NCBI RefSeq assembly: GCF_041505935.1
Contig: NZ_CP140110.1
Origin: Fervidobacterium_A thailandense
Lineage (GTDB): Bacteria; Thermotogota; Thermotogae; Thermotogales; Fervidobacteriaceae
DNA: 64,000 nucleotides
Direction: 5' to 3' (one strand)
The position numbers were made by a program, and so were the translations under genes. Below are positions 43,340-53,277 of this stretch, in pieces (within the stretch, counting starts at the first letter, position 1; each line of letters opens with the position of its first letter). The notes beneath the pieces were generated by a model. It ran no database searches and was not told the DNA's origin. It was given only the letters and a program-made list of their open reading frames with translations.

Positions 43340-46300
43340 ATGAGGTTCTCGGTTATCTTGCTATTCCTTAGTGTGTTGATCTTCTGCCAAACTTTGGTCT
43401 TTTCGAGCCTTGTAGATGTAAATTACACCTCGACTCAAAACGAGGTGGTTTTGATCTTTAGTTTTTCTTCAACACCAAGGGTCTTATACTACGGTCAAAA
43501 TCAGAGTTCAACAGTTCACTATTTTCACCTAAGTAACTCGGGAAAATATCTTTCGTACGTTCCCGTATCCACCGGTAGTGTGGAAGGCGTTCAAATAGTT
43601 CCAGCTGATGTAGGGTTGGATCTGTTCGTTTTTTGTTTGACCCCTGTCAGAGCGACTCATAACGTCGTTGGAAACAAGCTCTACGTTCGGTTTCCGAGAA
43701 GTTTCTCTCCAAAAAGAATTACCGTGAATTTCTTGGGGATAAAGAGTGATCTGTTTTTGAGAGAGATTTCCGAATACTTCGGGATAGACATCTTTTTATA
43801 CGACGGGGCAAAGGGAAAAGTCGTTAATCTGAAACTTACAGAAGCTACACTTGAGGATGTAATACGTTCATTCTTAAGTTCCTCAGGCTTATCCTACGCT
43901 TACGGTTCTGGAAAGGTGCTATATTTCGGTACGGTCGAAGAAATATCGAAAAACTTTGCGATGTCCTGGCAGGTGTACGATAAGGAAGTTAATCTTGAAA
44001 AACTCAAGGAGATATTCGGTAAGGGAACATACGTAGCCTATACGAAGGATAAGTCAAAACTGTTTGTTTATGGGGGTTTACGGGAGTACAAGTTGATAGC
44101 TGAGGCATTAGTCACTGAACCTAGTAAGAACTGGATTTTCGTAAAGTATCCTGACGGAGCAACTGACAGGGAGATTGAGGATCTCTTGAAAAGATTTGCC
44201 GAAGGCACAGATCTTAAATATATGTTGTTACCAGCCAATCGGCAGATTGCTTTACTTGGCAATCAAGAGGAGATAGAAAAGCTTTCGAAGATTCTTGCTG
44301 TTTACAAGCCTGCGGTCCTTAGATCAACTTCAACCATTTTCTCGTTTGTACAGGTAAGTTATCCTGAACGTGTTAAAGAAGCTATCTTGAAGGTGGTTCC
44401 GGATATAAAGGTAGATGTTCAAGGAAACTTACTCATCGTCCCGAAGGAGTTTGAGGATTTTGCCAGAACGCTCGCGTCTTACACCTCTGTGGCAAGTCCT
44501 TACAGGATCACTCTCGACGATGTTTCTGAAGAAACCGTAAAGGGGGCTGCAAGAGCTCTTGGAATTTCTGAAAAAGACATGATAGTGACAGCAAGTGCGA
44601 ATAAAGTCCATGTTGTTCTTTTCACAACGGAATCTTTGTATCAAAGATTTCTGACGTTAGTCGATACTTTGGAGCAGAAAACGGAGATTGTTCGAGCATC
44701 GAGTGAAACGGTAGAGAAGTATAAACTGAAAACTTTGGAAAGGTATTCCGATGGTTCTGTATTGGTTAGTGGTAAGAGGACGGAATTGGAAAAGCTGAGA
44801 AAGGAATTGGAATCGAAGACGACAGTTGTGGTAAAAGCGAATCCCGCCGATCCCCCCGTTGAAATACTATCACGAATTCTCGGGTATACTGTCGAAGAGA
44901 ATCAGGGATACATCGTGGCCGAAGTGAGTAAATCAGATGTCGAGGAATTCCAAAAAAGACTCCAGGAAGTTAGGGAAAGCTACGGTCGCAAAATGGTGAT
45001 AACTGTAAACTCGTACAGCGAGGAAATAAAGAAAATTGCTGCGGATCTTTACAAGGTAAGTTTCTACGCATCAGGAGATAATCTTCTTATCGTTGGAATC
45101 AACGCTGTTGAGGCTAAGAAGTTTTTAGATACTTTCTTAGAGCTTCCCGACCAGTTCATCGCCAAGGTGGATCCAATTGACGAACAGCTCGGAAATATGC
45201 TGAGTAAGCTTTTCAAAGTAGAGGTTTACAGGACGGAGGGTGCGACATATCTTGTTGGAAAAAAAGTGAATGTAGACTTGGCCAAGCAGTATATTGAAGC
45301 GAAGGCTTCCGATGTGGTGAACTTAAAAGTTAAGATCTCAAACGAAGTTATAGAATACGTTAAGGCATTATATGGTGTGAGTCTAAGTTACTTTTCAGAG
45401 TTAAACGTAGCTTTGCTCAGCGGAAGTAAAGATCAGGTTCAGAAAGCTAAAAAGTTTTTGGAAAGTTTGGAAGTAAGTACCGAGGTTGCTTACATCGACT
45501 TGGGTAGTACACTGAAAGAAGAAGACATAAACAACCTGGTACAGCTACTTGGTTTAAAAATTGACGTCAAAAAAATAGGTCCCGGTGTGTACATTAGTGG
45601 TGAACGTTCGGCAGTGGTGAAGTTGAAAAATGAAGTTGAGAATTTAAAGAAAACGATTGAGACGAAGAACCCCGTTGTAACAAACAGTTACGTCTTCTTG
45701 ACCTATCCGGAGGAACTTGACGAAGTTGTGCGTAAAATCTTCGAAGGTGTTAAAACCTTCAAACTTGGATCGGGATACGTGGTGTACGGTACTACCGAAC
45801 AAGTCAAATTGGTGGAACAGTTTGTGAATGAATTTTCTCCGTACGTTCAGGTTCCGCAACCTCAGAGCGGAGAACTTAGCAGAGAACTTACTTTCGAGTC
45901 AACGATCGTGACTCTTGAGACGACGCTCGATGAAGAACAGGTAAAAACGATAGCTTCGATATTCGAAGAAAACGTTAAATTCGTTAAAAAAATAGGTAAC
46001 AAGCTGTACCTTGCAGGAAGGAAAGAATCTGTTTTAAAAATTCGAGACGAGATCAGCAAGTACAAACCTGACACGGAATATGCCGTAATCTCCGGAAAAT
46101 TGCTTGTTGATGTTAAACAAAAGCCACTTCATCAATTGATCATCGAAGTTTCAAAGTTGCTCGGCGAAGAGGTCGTTGTTGTTGGGAACCTTGATAGTAC
46201 AGTTTCCTTGAGGATAATAGTGAAGAGCTTTCCAGAGCTTCTTGCTCACTTAAATTCTTATGGGGTAAGGTACGACAAAGTTGGTACAGTGTTCAGGGTT

Positions 46301-48043
46301 TACGGTGTGTCGGATAAGATCAGCTCTGACAACTTTGTGACAATAGTTGGAGAGGACAGTCTTTACGTATTCGTGAAGAATCAAAGTTTGACAGATGTAG
46401 TCTCCGCAGCGGCACAAGCTCTCAAAAAATCCGTGGTTTTTGAAAATTTCGAGGACATTAAAGTAACACTTTCTTTGGTCGGTGCAACGTTCGAGGGATT
46501 GTTACGAAGTGTTGAAGTGTATGGTGTCACTTACGAACAGAAAGATGGTGTCTACTACATTAGGAAACAAGTGAAAATTCCTGAGGAAAAAGCTGCAGAA
46601 ACGGTTCCATCGGTGATAAGTGTCGATGGTAAGAACTACGTAGACGTCAAAGATGGAAAAATTACACTCTACTTCTCCAAAGAGAAAGTTGACGAGATAG
46701 TAAGACAGGTGCTAACCAAACTTGGGAAGTCGTTTAAAGTTTATCCGGTTGACGATACGGTCCACTCGCTCCTGTTGATAGACGTTGATTACGAAACATT
46801 CAAAGCTATTTTCTCGGAATGGGTTGAGTTTAGGGAAGAAAACGGAATTGTGTACGTTGCGTCTTTACCAAAGAAGATACCGGAACCTGAAAAGAAAGAG
46901 ATGAAAGTTGTCCAAGTAAATAACGGCAAGATAACGATCAACGCTGAAAACCACGATTTATCAGAGATCATTAAAGATGTCTTCAGAGGCCTTGGATATT
47001 CAATCGTGTTTTCAAAGCCTGTGGACAAGAAGGCGACGATGGCTGTGAGTGAGGTGGATTTCGAAACGTTCAAGTCGATAGTTCTAAACTACGGAGTATC
47101 ACTAAAACAATCGGGGAATCTCTATTTTGTTGACATTACACCAGAAGCCACGAAGGTAATAAATACTTACACGTTCAATGTAGTTCGGGGTGCTGACAAA
47201 GTTAAAGAGTTGATAGAATTCTACGGAGGGAAAGCGACGGTAAATAGCGACGCAGGGATCGTTATAGCTTACAATCTTGACCCCAAAAACGTTGATGACA
47301 TAAGGCATCTCATAGATAAAGTATCGAGAGCAAAACTTGTTTCAATCGAAGCAAGGGTAGTTGATACGTCTCTTCTGGATTCGATAGGTATCGACTTAGG
47401 ATTCTACCTGAATTCCCAAGATACACTGCAAATAAGTTCTAGGGATGGTCTAAAACTTTCATTAAAAGTGTTGGAGTTGTTCGACTTTGAAAACCTTTGG
47501 AAAAGGATTCTTGATAATGCCCAGATCGGGATTAATGCAACAACTGGTCAAGCGGGTTCGGTGCAAGCTACACAAGGTAACACGAAACTTTTGGCAAGTC
47601 CAAACATTGTAGCCAAGAGTGGAGAATCTGCAAGAATATTCATCGGAGATTCGATACCAATAGTTCTTAGAGACGCACAAACAGGTCAACTATCTTTGCA
47701 ATACCTTGAGGCCGGTATAGAGCTTCGTATTACGCCAAGAGTTAATCCTGATGACAGCATAGAACTGGATCTCTATACCGCTGTTGGAAACTTCGACTTT
47801 ACAACACAAGTAGGAGGTTATCCCCGCACAAGTAAAAGGGAAGCTACCACTAAACTTACGCTCAAAGACGGTCAAACTTTGGTCATCGGTGGTTTGGCTC
47901 GTGAAGAGAAGAGTCAGCAAACTTGGAAAGTTCCAATTCTTGGAGATTTGCCGATCATAGGAATGTTGTTCAGGGGAACAAGGGAAAGTGTCGAGACGAG
48001 GAATATCGTTATTTTCCTCACGGCGAGGATCATAGAGCAATGA
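43340..48043 (+). CDS. pilQ: Giant multi-domain secretin (PilQ/GspD family)
   Basis: The 1567-residue protein has a signal sequence (VILLFLSVLIFCQTLVFS). Then come an AMIN-like region and a series of about 15-17 small alpha-beta modules of 55-85 residues. Early ones look like ring-building N1 domains (for example ELDEVVRKIFEGVKTFKLGS). Those near residues 920-1270 look like STN/N0 domains. The C-terminal 250 residues are a secretin barrel: SIEARVVDTSLLDSIGIDLG, GNTKLLASPNIVAKSGESAR, EAGIELRITPRVNPDDS and KLTLKDGQTLVIGGLAREEK. Secretins form outer-membrane channels for pili or substrates. The size is two to three times that of ordinary PilQ. The ATG follows GGGGGATCGCATA. Confidence 0.92.
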   Translation: MRFSVILLFLSVLIFCQTLVFSSLVDVNYTSTQNEVVLIFSFSSTPRVLYYGQNQSSTVHYFHLSNSGKYLSYVPVSTGSVEGVQIVPADVGLDLFVFCLTPVRATHNVVGNKLYVRFPRSFSPKRITVNFLGIKSDLFLREISEYFGIDIFLYDGAKGKVVNLKLTEATLEDVIRSFLSSSGLSYAYGSGKVLYFGTVEEISKNFAMSWQVYDKEVNLEKLKEIFGKGTYVAYTKDKSKLFVYGGLREYKLIAEALVTEPSKNWIFVKYPDGATDREIEDLLKRFAEGTDLKYMLLPANRQIALLGNQEEIEKLSKILAVYKPAVLRSTSTIFSFVQVSYPERVKEAILKVVPDIKVDVQGNLLIVPKEFEDFARTLASYTSVASPYRITLDDVSEETVKGAARALGISEKDMIVTASANKVHVVLFTTESLYQRFLTLVDTLEQKTEIVRASSETVEKYKLKTLERYSDGSVLVSGKRTELEKLRKELESKTTVVVKANPADPPVEILSRILGYTVEENQGYIVAEVSKSDVEEFQKRLQEVRESYGRKMVITVNSYSEEIKKIAADLYKVSFYASGDNLLIVGINAVEAKKFLDTFLELPDQFIAKVDPIDEQLGNMLSKLFKVEVYRTEGATYLVGKKVNVDLAKQYIEAKASDVVNLKVKISNEVIEYVKALYGVSLSYFSELNVALLSGSKDQVQKAKKFLESLEVSTEVAYIDLGSTLKEEDINNLVQLLGLKIDVKKIGPGVYISGERSAVVKLKNEVENLKKTIETKNPVVTNSYVFLTYPEELDEVVRKIFEGVKTFKLGSGYVVYGTTEQVKLVEQFVNEFSPYVQVPQPQSGELSRELTFESTIVTLETTLDEEQVKTIASIFEENVKFVKKIGNKLYLAGRKESVLKIRDEISKYKPDTEYAVISGKLLVDVKQKPLHQLIIEVSKLLGEEVVVVGNLDSTVSLRIIVKSFPELLAHLNSYGVRYDKVGTVFRVYGVSDKISSDNFVTIVGEDSLYVFVKNQSLTDVVSAAAQALKKSVVFENFEDIKVTLSLVGATFEGLLRSVEVYGVTYEQKDGVYYIRKQVKIPEEKAAETVPSVISVDGKNYVDVKDGKITLYFSKEKVDEIVRQVLTKLGKSFKVYPVDDTVHSLLLIDVDYETFKAIFSEWVEFREENGIVYVASLPKKIPEPEKKEMKVVQVNNGKITINAENHDLSEIIKDVFRGLGYSIVFSKPVDKKATMAVSEVDFETFKSIVLNYGVSLKQSGNLYFVDITPEATKVINTYTFNVVRGADKVKELIEFYGGKATVNSDAGIVIAYNLDPKNVDDIRHLIDKVSRAKLVSIEARVVDTSLLDSIGIDLGFYLNSQDTLQISSRDGLKLSLKVLELFDFENLWKRILDNAQIGINATTGQAGSVQATQGNTKLLASPNIVAKSGESARIFIGDSIPIVLRDAQTGQLSLQYLEAGIELRITPRVNPDDSIELDLYTAVGNFDFTTQVGGYPRTSKREATTKLTLKDGQTLVIGGLAREEKSQQTWKVPILGDLPIIGMLFRGTRESVETRNIVIFLTARIIEQ

Positions 48044-48059
48044 GGAAGGAAGTGAAAGA

Positions 48060-48869
48060 ATGGATAGGAAACCTGTGGTAAGTGGCAAGTTCTATCCAGG
48101 TACTCCTGTTCAGTTGCAGAGAAATTGTGAAGCTTTAATAGGAATTGAGGAACAGGCTCAGGGGAAAAGATATTTTGAGCGCCCATACGGAGCTATCTTA
48201 CCGCATGCGGGATACATCTACAGTGGCAAGACCGCTGGTATGGCGTTGAAAGAACTGGTTCGGTATGGGTGTCCAAGGTATGTTATAATCCTGGGTCCGA
48301 ACCATACTGGCTACGGAAAATCCGTTTCTGTCTGGCCGGAGGGCTACTGGCACGTACCAAACGGGAGCGTGAAGGTTTCAGAGGAAATTGTTGAGATGAT
48401 TGTCGATGATCAGATTATTTTCAAAGATATGGATGCACACCTTTTTGAGCACTCGATAGAGGTTCAGCTCCCGCTCTTAATCGCTGCGTTCGGAGAATTC
48501 GAGTTGGTACCGATATGCATGCTCGATCAAAGGCTTTCGACGGCTCTAAAAGTTGCCGAAAAGATTAAAAAGGTTTTGGAAAAATATCCGGAGACGCTCG
48601 TCGTGGCGTCTTCGGATTTTAATCATTACGATCCTCACGAGGTCACTCTTGACAAAGATGAGAAGGTTATAAAGTACGTGTTATCTGGAGAGTTGGAAGA
48701 GATGTACAAGGCCATCTCTCAGTACGATGTTTCAATGTGCGGTCCGGGGCCGGTTGCTGTAGTGCGAAGTCTTTTCGAAAATGTAAAGCTAATTTATCAC
48801 ACAACGAGCGCGGAGTTTTCGCAGGATTATCTTTACACCGTCGGTTATGCTTCATTTGTACTCTCGTGA
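48060..48869 (+). CDS. amrB: MEMO1 family protein (AmmeMemoRadiSam system protein B)
   Basis: The 269-residue protein has the Memo fold landmarks: SGKFYPGTPVQLQRNCEAL, AILPHAGYIYSGKTAGMA, YVIILGPNHTGYG, EHSIEVQLPLL and VVASSDFNHYDP. These include the three metal-binding His seen in the family. In bacteria it usually pairs with an AMMECR1 and a radical-SAM protein. Those partners are not here. It begins 16 bases after the secretin stop and overlaps the convergent next gene by 18 bases. Confidence 0.92.
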   Translation: MDRKPVVSGKFYPGTPVQLQRNCEALIGIEEQAQGKRYFERPYGAILPHAGYIYSGKTAGMALKELVRYGCPRYVIILGPNHTGYGKSVSVWPEGYWHVPNGSVKVSEEIVEMIVDDQIIFKDMDAHLFEHSIEVQLPLLIAAFGEFELVPICMLDQRLSTALKVAEKIKKVLEKYPETLVVASSDFNHYDPHEVTLDKDEKVIKYVLSGELEEMYKAISQYDVSMCGPGPVAVVRSLFENVKLIYHTTSAEFSQDYLYTVGYASFVLS

Positions 48870-49796
48870 TTCGCGCTCCGCTTCGAGATCCATGGGGTAA
48901 GGCTCGAAGATGGTTTGTTTGAGCAAGTATTCTTCCTCAAATCTTAGTGCCCAAGATTTGAGTAAAGTCAATATTGACTGGAGCGATACTGTATTCGTAC
49001 TGTAGCCGGTTAAAAGGTCCATGAAGTACGCTTTTTCATCGCTCGATACCTTCTCTTTGAAGTAACCGTACATATGCATGAGTGCGTTAATCATCCTCGG
49101 TTTCTTTACATGAGTCTTGAGAAGTTTCCTCAGGATGGTTTCGTACTCTTCCTTAATCTCTTTAAATCCTTTTCGAGCGACGATTTTTCCCATCTGTCTC
49201 ATCAGTGCTTCATTTTTTGCCATAAAGAACAGCTTGTTTGAGGCGTGAAATTCTATCAATTCTTGCTTGTTATTCACATTTCTGAACTTTGCGAGTGTGA
49301 AAACGGTTGAAAGGAATTCGAACCTTAGTTTGTCGTTTGTGAGGCGCATTTCACTTTCTATTGGAATACCGATTAGCATTTCGAGCATCGTTTTTGCGAA
49401 TAGTCCAGGGGTTTTTGAAACAACTTTACCATTCGGTCCGTAAAGCTTTGCGTCGTTGAGACCGCAAGAGGGTGATTTCGATTTTAGTATCATACCGTCA
49501 ACACCAAGCGTGGAGATGGTTTGAGCAAACTTTCGGGAAAATTCGAGCATCCGATCCGTTAGATCGACGCTCAATGTTTTGTTCAAAAGCCGTATTTCAC
49601 CATCAATTAGGAAAACGTCTATCGGTTCTCTTGGTGTCGGCAATCCGATTTCCACCTCAGGGCATACCTTTATGAAATCCACATATTTTTCGAGTTTCTT
49701 CAAAAGATCGTCCGAAATTATTCCTCCGTCGTATCTGGTGTGTTCAAAAAAGCACCTACTGACGACCAACCTTGGTTTTGCAAAATCTCTTTTCAC
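48852..49796 (-). CDS. DUF523 plus DUF1722 protein (YbgA-like)
   Basis: The 314-residue protein has an N-terminal DUF523 domain (VVSRCFFEHTRYDGG, KVCPEVEIGLPTPREP, GMILKSKSPSCGL with conserved Cys) and a C-terminal DUF1722 domain (HASNKLFFMAKNEALMRQMG, MINALMHMYGYFKEKVSSDE). The combination is common in bacteria. DUF523-type proteins have been linked to thiouracil desulfuration, which is not tested here. The GTG start lies two bases after the kinase stop, so it is in the same operon. Confidence 0.9.
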   Translation of the reverse strand: MKRDFAKPRLVVSRCFFEHTRYDGGIISDDLLKKLEKYVDFIKVCPEVEIGLPTPREPIDVFLIDGEIRLLNKTLSVDLTDRMLEFSRKFAQTISTLGVDGMILKSKSPSCGLNDAKLYGPNGKVVSKTPGLFAKTMLEMLIGIPIESEMRLTNDKLRFEFLSTVFTLAKFRNVNNKQELIEFHASNKLFFMAKNEALMRQMGKIVARKGFKEIKEEYETILRKLLKTHVKKPRMINALMHMYGYFKEKVSSDEKAYFMDLLTGYSTNTVSLQSILTLLKSWALRFEEEYLLKQTIFEPYPMDLEAERESREYK

Positions 49797-49798
49797 GT

Positions 49799-52700
49799 CT
49801 ACTTCTCCCCTTTCCTAAGCTGCTTGAGTTTCTCGTTTATTTTTCGCAATTCTATTAACTTTGCTTCGTAGTCAAACATAACATTTTTCTCGCGTGCTAT
49901 GTTTTCAATTTCGTATGCAAGTTCTGCCATCACCTCAAGTCCCAGACTTCTTGCGGCACCTTTTAAGGAGTGGGCTTCACGTCTCAGGGTTTCGAAATCT
50001 CCGCTTTGCAAGGCCTCCTTCATTTTTTCAATGTTTTTGTCACACGATTTGATGAACGTCTCTAAGAGTTCGCCAAAAAATTCATCTGTGAATCCTTGTT
50101 CTTCTTTTGTTGCCTTCAAAATAGATTCGATGTGGCTAATCTTGTGCGCTTCTGATTGTTCTGCCTCTACCTCGGTTTCAACTGTAAGATGATGGCAGAA
50201 CTTTTCCAGGATACGCTCGAAGTCCTCTAATTTTGTTGGCTTTACAACGTATTCGTTCATTCCCGCGGCGAATATTTCGTCCCTGATACTTTTTAAAGCG
50301 TGTGCTGTGAGTGCCACGATGGGGGTATCGTGATCGAATTTCCTGATCTCTTTTGTTGCTTCAATTCCATCCATCACGGGCATCATAACGTCCATGAAGA
50401 TCAGATCGTACTTTGTGTTCTTGACTTTTTCAACGGCTTCCGCTCCGTTCAGGGCGAAATCAGGTACGATACCAAACTTTTTGAGCATCTCGGCGATGAG
50501 TAACCTGTTCACATCGTAATCCTCAACAACGAGTACCTTGGCTTTGTAGAGCCTTCTGATTTTTGGTTTTTCAGTTTCCTCGGCAATCTTTTTTGAACAC
50601 TTTCTCAGTTTCAGCGTGAAGTAAAACTCGCTACCTTTTCCTTCCTCGCTCTCGACTTGTATATTTGAACCCATTAGTTTTACTATTTGCTGGGAGATCG
50701 CTAATCCTAAACCCGTTCCACCGTACTTTTTTGTTATCGATACATCAGATTGCTCAAAAGGTTCGAAAATAATCTTCAAACGATCTTTCGGGATACCGAT
50801 TCCGGTGTCCTTTACCGAGAAAAAGATTTCTTCCGAATCATCAGATTCTGCTCTTTTTTCAACAGTAATTGTGACCTTTCCACCAGAAGGTGTGAACTTT
50901 ATTGCATTGTTGATAAGGTTAAACAAAACTTGTTGAATCCTAATCGAATCGGCGTATAGACAGCCCGAAATGTTTTCATCAATATTCACGAAATAGTCTA
51001 CCCCCTTTTCCCGTGCCTTGGCTTCGTAAAGCTTTAGCGAACTTTGAAGTTCCATCTTCAAGTTGCACTCGCTTTCCTCTATCTGGAACTTACCACTTTC
51101 AATTTTGGATAGGTCAAGGATATCGTTTATCACACCAAGGAGAACCTCGGTAGACTTTAGGATAATTTCCACGTACTTTCGTTGGGTTTCGTTCAAAGGG
51201 GTTTGAGCCAGCAGGTGAGTGAAACCCACGATACCGTTCAAGGGTGTTCTAATTTCGTGGCTCATATTAGCAAGGAAGGTGGACTTTGCACGACTTGCCT
51301 CTTCTGCAATTCGTTTGGCTTCTATAAGTTGTTGTTCGTACTGTCTTTTAGATTCAACATTTGCAATTAGTGTTGAAAGTAGCTTCAGAACATTTCTTTC
51401 GAGCGTAGTCCACTCCCTCTTCTCAAAACAAGCGGTGCTGATAAAACCGATGAGTTGGTCGGCGAGTACGATTGGAGTTATGAGTACTGTAGAGTAGTAA
51501 TTCAGCAGCGAAAGAATCAGCGGATGTGCCGTTCCTTCTTTCGTGATAACGAATTGGTTTAACCTCAGGAGTTTTTCAAGCTCTTCTCCCGCAGCGTCAA
51601 AGATTGAGAATTCAATATAGCGTTCCTCGTTTGAATTTTTCGAATAAAACCACTCCGGGATTGAATAGAACCTTCCGTTATCGAATCTGTACACTCTGAC
51701 ACGGTCGATGTTCAGGTATTCCGAAACGAGTCTTATCGCGTTTGAAATTTCACAGTCGACGCTTTCAACGGGAACGTTAATAAACCTCAGAGCAAGTTCT
51801 ATTATTAAGTGCTGGTATTTCGCAAAGGTTTTGATAACGTTACTTACGGTCACCTGTCGTGTTATATCCTTTTGTACCGAAAGTATCCCTTTCTCACCGT
51901 TGGGAAGCGTGTAACATCTTTCGTACAACTCCGTGTATCTTATTTCTCCGGATTTTCTTTTTGTTCGAACCTTATGAATCAACGTTTTTCCTTTGCGAAG
52001 CTCCATCAAGTTTCTCTCCACGATTTCTTTGTCTTCTTCCAGTGCAAGAGACCTCACGTTTTTTCCAACAATCTCGCTTTTTTCGGAAAACCCGTGGATT
52101 TTCAAAAACTCGGAATTCACATCCAGGATGTTTCCATCGGTATCTCCGATTAGAATCCCGACCGGTGCGAACTCGAAGAGTAACTTGTAGCGCTCGGCTT
52201 GAGTGAGCACCTCGTTTTCTGCCCGCTTTAGCTTCGTTATGTCCCGTAAGAAAACCACGGAGCCTAACCTTTCACCCTTTGATTTCAGTTCAACGACGGC
52301 CAATTCAAAGTGCATCCCGTGTTTTTCCAAAAAGCCACCACCAGCTTTGATCAGTTCAACACACTCTGGTGTCAGAACTTCCGACACCAGCCTTCCCTTG
52401 TATTCGTGCACACCGAGCAGATGTCTAATCATCTCGTCGAACCTTTTATTAACACTAACTATACGTTCCTGGCTATCGAGGACCATTATAAGGTCGTTTG
52501 TGGAGTTGAATACGACATCCTTAACGATTCCCAGGAGATCTGAACCCATCAATTTCTTGGTTTCGTAAAGTAAGATGATCGCACTTGCCGTTAAACCGAA
52601 GGGGGTTAAGTCGATGCGAAGGTTGAAGAGAATGTAAACGAGACTGGTGCTCAACGGAATAAGGGATGCAATTAACAGGTGGTGTATTACGCTCCTGTTT

Positions 52701-53221
52701 ACGAATCGAACGCGCTTTGCGAAATTAAAGAGTACGTAGTAACCGATGATCGAAACTGCGTAACTATATATGATGTGTACGTAATAAAATGGACCGCGGG
52801 CCAGGTAAGTGTTGTGAATCATGTATCCTCTAAAGTAAAGGTGGTGGAATTCGTTCGTCCAAACCAAAACAGTTGTCGTTAGAGGTATTAAGGAAAGCAT
52901 TAAGGGTTTCGGTCTAAGTTGTGGAAACACACCGAATTCTTGCACAAAGTTGAGGATGTAGAGGAACCACAAAACGGGTAAGTAAGGAATCGCAAAGTAC
53001 TGGATTTTGTACCAAAAAAACGCCTTGTGAATCTCAGAGTTGTTCAGATAAATCAGCTCCATCGCGTTGGCGAAGGAGTACAGACCAATCAATGCTGAAA
53101 ATCCCGATCCGTACTTTGTGATGGTGCGGTCGGCGGCTTTAATTCTCGAAAACCCGGCTAGTGTTTGCACAGCAAGTGTGCAGTTGTAAATCAGCAAAAA
53201 TATGTGAACAAGGTCTCTCAA
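49799..53221 (-). CDS. Hybrid sensor histidine kinase with receiver and HPt domains
   Basis: The 1140-residue protein has about seven N-terminal membrane helices (1-220, 7TM-type histidine kinase sensor). Two PAS domains follow (about 230-345 and 350-460), then a GAF-like domain (about 475-635). HisKA has His near 653 in MSHEIRTPLNGIVGF. HATPase has NLINNAIKFTPSGGK and KDTGIGIPKDRL. The receiver domain has Asp near 942 in LIFMDVMMPVMDG, and the C-terminal HPt domain has His near 1081 in AHSLKGAARSLG. It is a complete four-step phosphorelay in one chain. The output regulator that takes phosphate from HPt is not nearby. The start is TTG behind GGGGG. It lies 56 bases downstream of the Cache sensor gene. 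Confidence 0.94.
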   Translation of the reverse strand: MRDLVHIFLLIYNCTLAVQTLAGFSRIKAADRTITKYGSGFSALIGLYSFANAMELIYLNNSEIHKAFFWYKIQYFAIPYLPVLWFLYILNFVQEFGVFPQLRPKPLMLSLIPLTTTVLVWTNEFHHLYFRGYMIHNTYLARGPFYYVHIIYSYAVSIIGYYVLFNFAKRVRFVNRSVIHHLLIASLIPLSTSLVYILFNLRIDLTPFGLTASAIILLYETKKLMGSDLLGIVKDVVFNSTNDLIMVLDSQERIVSVNKRFDEMIRHLLGVHEYKGRLVSEVLTPECVELIKAGGGFLEKHGMHFELAVVELKSKGERLGSVVFLRDITKLKRAENEVLTQAERYKLLFEFAPVGILIGDTDGNILDVNSEFLKIHGFSEKSEIVGKNVRSLALEEDKEIVERNLMELRKGKTLIHKVRTKRKSGEIRYTELYERCYTLPNGEKGILSVQKDITRQVTVSNVIKTFAKYQHLIIELALRFINVPVESVDCEISNAIRLVSEYLNIDRVRVYRFDNGRFYSIPEWFYSKNSNEERYIEFSIFDAAGEELEKLLRLNQFVITKEGTAHPLILSLLNYYSTVLITPIVLADQLIGFISTACFEKREWTTLERNVLKLLSTLIANVESKRQYEQQLIEAKRIAEEASRAKSTFLANMSHEIRTPLNGIVGFTHLLAQTPLNETQRKYVEIILKSTEVLLGVINDILDLSKIESGKFQIEESECNLKMELQSSLKLYEAKAREKGVDYFVNIDENISGCLYADSIRIQQVLFNLINNAIKFTPSGGKVTITVEKRAESDDSEEIFFSVKDTGIGIPKDRLKIIFEPFEQSDVSITKKYGGTGLGLAISQQIVKLMGSNIQVESEEGKGSEFYFTLKLRKCSKKIAEETEKPKIRRLYKAKVLVVEDYDVNRLLIAEMLKKFGIVPDFALNGAEAVEKVKNTKYDLIFMDVMMPVMDGIEATKEIRKFDHDTPIVALTAHALKSIRDEIFAAGMNEYVVKPTKLEDFERILEKFCHHLTVETEVEAEQSEAHKISHIESILKATKEEQGFTDEFFGELLETFIKSCDKNIEKMKEALQSGDFETLRREAHSLKGAARSLGLEVMAELAYEIENIAREKNVMFDYEAKLIELRKINEKLKQLRKGEK

Positions 53222-53277
53222 ACTTTTTTCCCCCTCAAACTCCGAACTAACAAATCTAAGGGTAATAGGCTCCTGGG

